Made by a program: the position numbers and the translations under genes. The notes under the pieces were generated by a model. That model saw nothing but the letters and a program-made list of their open reading frames with translations, was not told where the DNA came from and did not search any database. From DASZGI01 sp035938995 (lineage in GTDB: Bacteria > Actinomycetota > Actinomycetes > Streptomycetales > Catenulisporaceae), in assembly GCF_035938995.1 (NCBI RefSeq), contig NZ_DASZGI010000375.1:1-8034 (forward strand): a stretch of DNA of 8,034 nt. Direction: 5' to 3'. This document shows, piece after piece, positions 4,504-8,034 of this stretch (its first letter is position 1; each line of letters opens with the position of its first letter).

Positions 4504-7179
4504 CTAGAGCGGCGGATTCCCGATGAGGTTGCCGTTGGCGTCGTAGAAGTCGATCTGGGCGATGTCCGCCTCGATCCGGCTGCCGCCGTTGACGGTTTCC
4601 GCGTTGACCTGCACCCGCACCGTATCGACGGGGGATGGTGTGGGCAGTGCGAAGGGGATGTCTTGTGCCGAGTTGCCGGTGACCGCCCCCACCTGCTGGA
4701 GCGGCGCGCCGCCGGTCGACGTGCTCAGCGTCGCGTCGGTGATCGTCATGTCGCCGAAGCGGCGGGTCCGCACGACTACCTTGCTGATCGTGAGCGGCTG
4801 GGTGAACTGGACCTGGATCCAGTGCGGCATGGCGGTCTCGCCCGAGGACCAGAAGCTGTTCAGGTTGCCGTCCACGACGTTGTACGGGGTGAAGCTGGTG
4901 TCCCAGTAGACCTCGTTGTCCATCGAGTCCGCGGTGACCTCGCGCAGCGGCAGGCCGGAGGGTCCGGACGCGGAACCGGCGGCTGTTCGCACGGTCGCCT
5001 CCGACGCTTCGGCGCCGACGGGGACGGTCGCGAAGATGAACGCAGGGGACAGGACGGTGGTCGCCGCGGCCGGTGTGCCGCCGAAGGACACCGCGCTGTC
5101 CGGCGTGAATCCGTTGCCGGTGACGACCACGGGAGTCGGCGTGCTGGGCGGGTCGCTGCGCGGGGTGACCCTCGTGACCAGGGGCGCGGCGGCCGCAGTG
5201 AGATACCAGTAGGCAGGCTGCAGGCCGGCGGCGCTCAGGATGTCGGCGGGCATGTCCGACGGCGACGGGTGCAGCGGAATCTGGACGTTGCCGGAGTACT
5301 GCAGGTCGGTCGGCGCCAGTCCGCAGGGCCATACCGCGATCTGGTCGGCATGGTAGTTGTCGAGGAACCGGAAGTGCCCGATGGGCTTGCAGCCGCCGTT
5401 GCCGTAGCTGTTGCCGAATTCGACATTGTTCTGCCAGGTGATCCAGTCGGTGCCGATGTCGTCGTAGAGGGTCAGGCCGCTGTGCAGATCGTCGAACACG
5501 ACGTTGCCGGTGACCATGGTGCCGTGCTGGAAGCTCGCGTCCTCGTTGACGCTGCCGTCGGCGTTGAGGATCGTCTGGCCCTGATGGCCCTCCAGGTAGA
5601 TGGCCCCGCCGTCGGCCAGCACGGTGTGGTAGTCGTAGATCAGGTTGTCGGAGATGGTGTTGTCGGAGTTGACGTTCGTGGTCAGGTCCGGATGGTCCGG
5701 GCTGTCCAGGTGTCCCTGCACCGCGCCGCTGTCGATGCCGTCCCACGGCACGTCCCAGATGTCGTTGTGCGTGACAGTGGTCTGCTGGCTGAAGAACAGC
5801 AGGATGCCGTCGGCGCCGGAGTACTCGACACCTATGTTGTGGATGTAGTTGTTCTCGATGGTGTTGCCCAGGTTGATCTCGCGGTTGTCGGCGCCGACGT
5901 CCGAGGGATGCGGGTCGTCGCTGCTGCCGAGTTCGATGCCGATGCCTGATATATCGGTGAACTCGTTGCCCTGCACGACGTTGTTCTGGCTGCCGTAGGC
6001 GAAGTTGAGGCCTGCCGCGCCGAGGTGGGTGAAGGTGTCGGACTCGATGGTCACGTCATGCGCCGCGCGCCAGGTCACGGCCGCAGGGTCCTGGGAGTAG
6101 GCGCCGAACGGGCAGGTCCCGGCCGGAACGGTGTAGGTGCAGGTGCCCTCCGGCTGGGTCTGCTGGTCGCCGGTGATCCGCAGGTTCGCCTGCACCTCGG
6201 CGAAACCGTTGGGGCCGCTCGGGTCCAGCCAGGTCGCGTAGGCGAACGTCAGGCCGCGCAGGGTGATGTTCTGCACCGGCTGGTCGAGCGTGCCGTTGCC
6301 GCTGACGAGCGTCTGGAGCACCGGCATTTCGACGTCGTCCTGCTTGAGGTTCTGGCCGGGCGTGGCCATGTAGTACAGCCGGTGCTGCGCGCCGTCGAGG
6401 TACCACTGTCCCGGGTGCAGCAACTCGTAGGCGTCCTCGATGCGGTTCGGCGTCGCGGTCGTGGACATGTTCGGGAAGTTGGCGCCCGCGGCGACCTGGA
6501 TCGGCGGCATCGGGCGGTTGGTGATGTTGTTCCAGCACGGCTGTTGCATGGTGATCTGCGTGCCGTTGACACTCGCCACGCGGCAGCGGCTCTCCGTCCA
6601 GGAGCCGTTGCCGCCGGTGAAGACGAATTCGATGCCTGACGGGTTACGCCAGCCGGCGTAGGTCGCGTCGGCGGCGGTGAAACCGGTCGTGGTCTGGGTG
6701 AGCGCGACGGGTGCCGTCCCCTGCGCGACCGGGATGCGCGCGCCGTTGATGTACAGCTGTCGGGTGGACCCGTTCGCCGGCGCGGACCAGAGCCCGGTGG
6801 CGGGGTCGATCAGCCGCCAGCCGGTGATCTGCCGCCCGCCGCTGAGCACCGGATGCGCGCCGGGCGCAGCCTGCCAGATCACCTGGTGGCCGCCGGTGCC
6901 GGAGTCCGCGGCGGTGAAGGTCAGCGGCTCGGACAGGCGGTAGGTGCCGTCGGCCAACTGGACCACGACGTCGGAGCTCATCGAGCGGGTAAGGTCTCTG
7001 ACCCTGTGCTGAGCATCGCTGAGCGAGCACGGCCGGTCCTGCGAGCACGTCCCGCCGTGACCGTCGGGAGCGGCATAGAGCGTCTGAGGCGCGGCGGCGA
7101 AGACCGGCCGGGTCGGAATGACCAGTGCGGACACCGCTGCGAACGCGATCGTGAGCGTGACGGATTTCCAGCTGTGCAT
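4504..7179 (-). CDS. secreted right-handed beta-helix protein with IPT/TIG-like and F5/8 type C domains
   Basis: An 891-residue exported protein, probably acting on a polysaccharide. Residues 1 to about 28-30 are a Sec-type signal peptide: one Lys, a hydrophobic run 'SVTLTIAFAAVSALVI', and 'VFA|AAP' as a cleavage site. Residues about 32-155 look like the N-terminal cap of beta-helix hydrolases ('TLYAAPDGHGG', 'VQLADGTYRLSEPLTFTAADSG', 'PVLSGGRQITGW', 'TRQLYINGARIPVAQG'). Residues about 365-615 hold parallel beta-helix rungs, with six Gly-hydrophobic turns ('AAGLNF', 'GIGIEL', 'DGILLF', 'DGIDSG', 'GAIYLE', 'SGLTLY') spaced at about 22 residues or twice that. Residues about 656-745 resemble an IPT/TIG domain, and 748-891 an F5/8 C module ('YNVVDGNLNSFWSS', 'HWIQVQFTQPL'). 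GH141-like hydrolases are one candidate family, unverified; a lyase is another. I chose ATG 7179 because GAGGA lies 8 bases upstream; GTG 7194 would add 5 residues and has no Shine-Dalgarno. It is divergent from a GntR regulator. Confidence 0.85.
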   Translation of the reverse strand: MHSWKSVTLTIAFAAVSALVIPTRPVFAAAPQTLYAAPDGHGGTCSQDRPCSLSDAQHRVRDLTRSMSSDVVVQLADGTYRLSEPLTFTAADSGTGGHQVIWQAAPGAHPVLSGGRQITGWRLIDPATGLWSAPANGSTRQLYINGARIPVAQGTAPVALTQTTTGFTAADATYAGWRNPSGIEFVFTGGNGSWTESRCRVASVNGTQITMQQPCWNNITNRPMPPIQVAAGANFPNMSTTATPNRIEDAYELLHPGQWYLDGAQHRLYYMATPGQNLKQDDVEMPVLQTLVSGNGTLDQPVQNITLRGLTFAYATWLDPSGPNGFAEVQANLRITGDQQTQPEGTCTYTVPAGTCPFGAYSQDPAAVTWRAAHDVTIESDTFTHLGAAGLNFAYGSQNNVVQGNEFTDISGIGIELGSSDDPHPSDVGADNREINLGNTIENNYIHNIGVEYSGADGILLFFSQQTTVTHNDIWDVPWDGIDSGAVQGHLDSPDHPDLTTNVNSDNTISDNLIYDYHTVLADGGAIYLEGHQGQTILNADGSVNEDASFQHGTMVTGNVVFDDLHSGLTLYDDIGTDWITWQNNVEFGNSYGNGGCKPIGHFRFLDNYHADQIAVWPCGLAPTDLQYSGNVQIPLHPSPSDMPADILSAAGLQPAYWYLTAAAAPLVTRVTPRSDPPSTPTPVVVTGNGFTPDSAVSFGGTPAAATTVLSPAFIFATVPVGAEASEATVRTAAGSASGPSGLPLREVTADSMDNEVYWDTSFTPYNVVDGNLNSFWSSGETAMPHWIQVQFTQPLTISKVVVRTRRFGDMTITDATLSTSTGGAPLQQVGAVTGNSAQDIPFALPTPSPVDTVRVQVNAETVNGGSRIEADIAQIDFYDANGNLIGNPPL

Positions 7180-7190
7180 GGCGCTTTTCC

Positions 7191-7216
7191 TCACAGGTGG
7201 TGGGTTGAGCCTGTGA
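7191..7216 (-). promoter_or_regulatory. inverted repeat in the beta-helix gene leader, touching its ribosome binding site
   Basis: TCACAGG (7191-7197) and CCTGTGA (7210-7216) are perfect 7-bp inverted repeats with a 12-base spacer. On the minus-strand transcript the second arm runs into the GAGGA Shine-Dalgarno (7192-7188). It could be an RNA hairpin that hinders translation or a protein-binding site. It also overlaps GTGACA (7213-7218), a possible -35 for the plus-strand regulator gene. Confidence 0.35.
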
Positions 7217-7253
7217 CAACGGTCGGCGCGGATCCTATAGGATATTGGATAGG
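7213..7253. promoter_or_regulatory. divergent promoter with 12-bp palindrome, probable GntR operator
   Basis: ATCCTATAGGAT (7232-7243) is a perfect palindrome, followed by TTGGATAGG (7245-7253), which repeats the GGATA half-site one 7-base step later. On the plus strand, GTGACA (7213-7218), a 17-base spacer and TATAGG (7236-7241) form a plausible promoter for the regulator; TAGGAT (7238-7243) is an alternative -10. On the minus strand, TATCCT (7244-7239) could be the -10 of the beta-helix gene, with no clear -35. The palindrome thus overlaps both -10 regions, where a GntR-type repressor would act. Binding is inferred. Confidence 0.6.
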
Positions 7254-7317
7254 CTGGCCAGAGGTGGACCGTGCACTCGCGCCTGCTTGGGCACTCACAA
7301 GGGGGTCAGAAACGCGG

Positions 7318-8034
7318 ATGGCGACTAAAAGGGCTGTCGATCCGGCCGCGCAGGTCGCGGCCGAGCCGATGGTGAGTGTCGAAGAACGGCCTCGGCGCAG
7401 CGTCCTGAGCGACACGACGTACGAGACGATCAAGCGCCTGATCATGGACGACCGGCTGGCGCCCGGTGCCCGGATCAGCATGGAGAGCCTGGCTCGCGAG
7501 CTGGACGTGTCCCCGACGCCCGTCCGCGAAGCACTGGCCCGCCTGGACGCCGAGGGCCTGGTCGTCAAACGGCCGCTGGCCGGCTACACCGTCAGTCCGC
7601 AGCTGGACCTCGCCGCGTTCGAGGACCTGTTCCGGATGCGCATGCTGCTGGAGCCGGAAGCCGCGCGACTGGCCGCGGGGCGCTCGGTGGACCTGGCCGA
7701 GCTGACCGACCTGACCGAACGGATGGCCAACGTGCCCGCCGGCGAGGGCTATGCGGCTTATCGCGATCAAGTCGCCCTCGACGCCCGGTTCCACGACGCC
7801 ATCGCCACCGCCTCCGGCAGTCCGCTGCTGCGCGAGGCGATCAGCCGGCTGCGCGCGCACATGCACCTCTACCGCCTGTACTGGCGATCCGGCATCGCGA
7901 CGACCACCGCCACCGAACACGACCGCATCATCGCCGCGCTGGCCGTCGGCGATCCCGACGCGGTGGCCGAGGCCATGTACGCCCATTTGCGTACGTCGCA
8001 CGACCGGCTGATCCAGTTCACCGCGCAGCTCTGA
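7318..8034 (+). CDS. GntR-family transcriptional regulator, FadR/FCD subfamily
   Basis: A 238-residue regulator, normal length. After a poorly conserved 27-residue N-terminal tail comes the winged helix-turn-helix, about residues 30-92: 'YETIKRLIMDDRLAPGARISMESLARELDVSPTPVREALARLDAEGLVVKRPLAGYTV'. The signature 'ELDVSPTPVREALARLDAEGLV' is typical of GntR proteins. The FCD effector domain (about 97-235) follows, with Asp155, His159 ('DARFHDAI'), His201 ('TEHDRI') and His223 ('YAHLRTSH') spaced like the Asp-His-His-His metal site of this family. A carboxylate or sugar-acid ligand is usual for FCD, but the actual effector is unknown. The start is ATG 7318, with AAGGGGG at 7299-7305, which is rather far (12 bases); the frame stays open upstream but has no family character there. 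It is divergent from the beta-helix gene and probably controls that gene and itself. The stop codon is the last base of the window. Confidence 0.92.
   Translation: MATKRAVDPAAQVAAEPMVSVEERPRRSVLSDTTYETIKRLIMDDRLAPGARISMESLARELDVSPTPVREALARLDAEGLVVKRPLAGYTVSPQLDLAAFEDLFRMRMLLEPEAARLAAGRSVDLAELTDLTERMANVPAGEGYAAYRDQVALDARFHDAIATASGSPLLREAISRLRAHMHLYRLYWRSGIATTTATEHDRIIAALAVGDPDAVAEAMYAHLRTSHDRLIQFTAQL

Noticed and set aside
3105..4526. A 473-codon open frame on the plus strand opposite sthA.
   Set aside because: High-GC antisense shadow of sthA; its translation is rich in Arg, Asp, His and Val with no domain character.
4219..5949. A 576-codon plus-strand frame opposite the beta-helix gene.
   Set aside because: Valine- and glycine-rich shadow of the real minus-strand gene, without a ribosome binding site or recognisable motif.

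Overview
The window is high-GC DNA (hand-counted lines of coding sequence give about 68-72% G+C in the right half). The use of GTG starts, a mycobacterial-type soluble transhydrogenase, a LuxR-HTH/VOC fusion and secreted discoidin/beta-helix proteins all point to a filamentous actinomycete (Streptomyces, Catenulispora or a relative). I cannot name the genus.

Layout from left to right. (1) 1-387, plus strand: the C-terminal end of a protein finishing in an F5/8 type C (discoidin, CBM32-like) domain, followed by a long inverted repeat. (2) 568-1236, plus strand: a LuxR-type HTH joined in frame to a VOC (glyoxalase-fold) domain. A strong ribosome binding site and GTG lie exactly at the domain junction, and a strong stem-loop follows the stop. 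(3) 1411-1523: first copy of an intergenic stem-loop repeat. (4) 1588-2633, minus strand: hicA, hicB and a small VOC gene. A palindromic operator candidate sits in front of hicA, and base composition falls to about 53-58% G+C over hicAB. (5) 2824-2970: second copy of the repeat, with two extra hairpins, ending on the stop codon of the next gene. (6) 2967-4370, minus strand: sthA, a soluble FAD pyridine nucleotide transhydrogenase. (7) 4504-7179, minus strand: a secreted 891-aa right-handed beta-helix protein with C-terminal IPT/TIG-like and F5/8 C modules. (8) 7180-7317: a divergent promoter region with a perfect 12-bp palindrome. (9) 7318-8034, plus strand: a GntR/FadR-family (FCD) regulator whose stop codon is the last base of the window.

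How the genes work together. The clearest unit is the divergent pair at the right: a GntR regulator and a secreted, probably polysaccharide-acting beta-helix protein sharing an operator-bearing promoter region. hicAB is a self-contained toxin-antitoxin module that looks foreign by composition. sthA is a housekeeping redox-balance gene, and I see no functional tie to its neighbours.

I found no clear new multi-gene system. The least ordinary signals are the possible two-product HTH-VOC gene, the duplicated intergenic hairpin repeat that abuts sthA, and the two operator-like palindromes in front of hicA and between the beta-helix and GntR genes.
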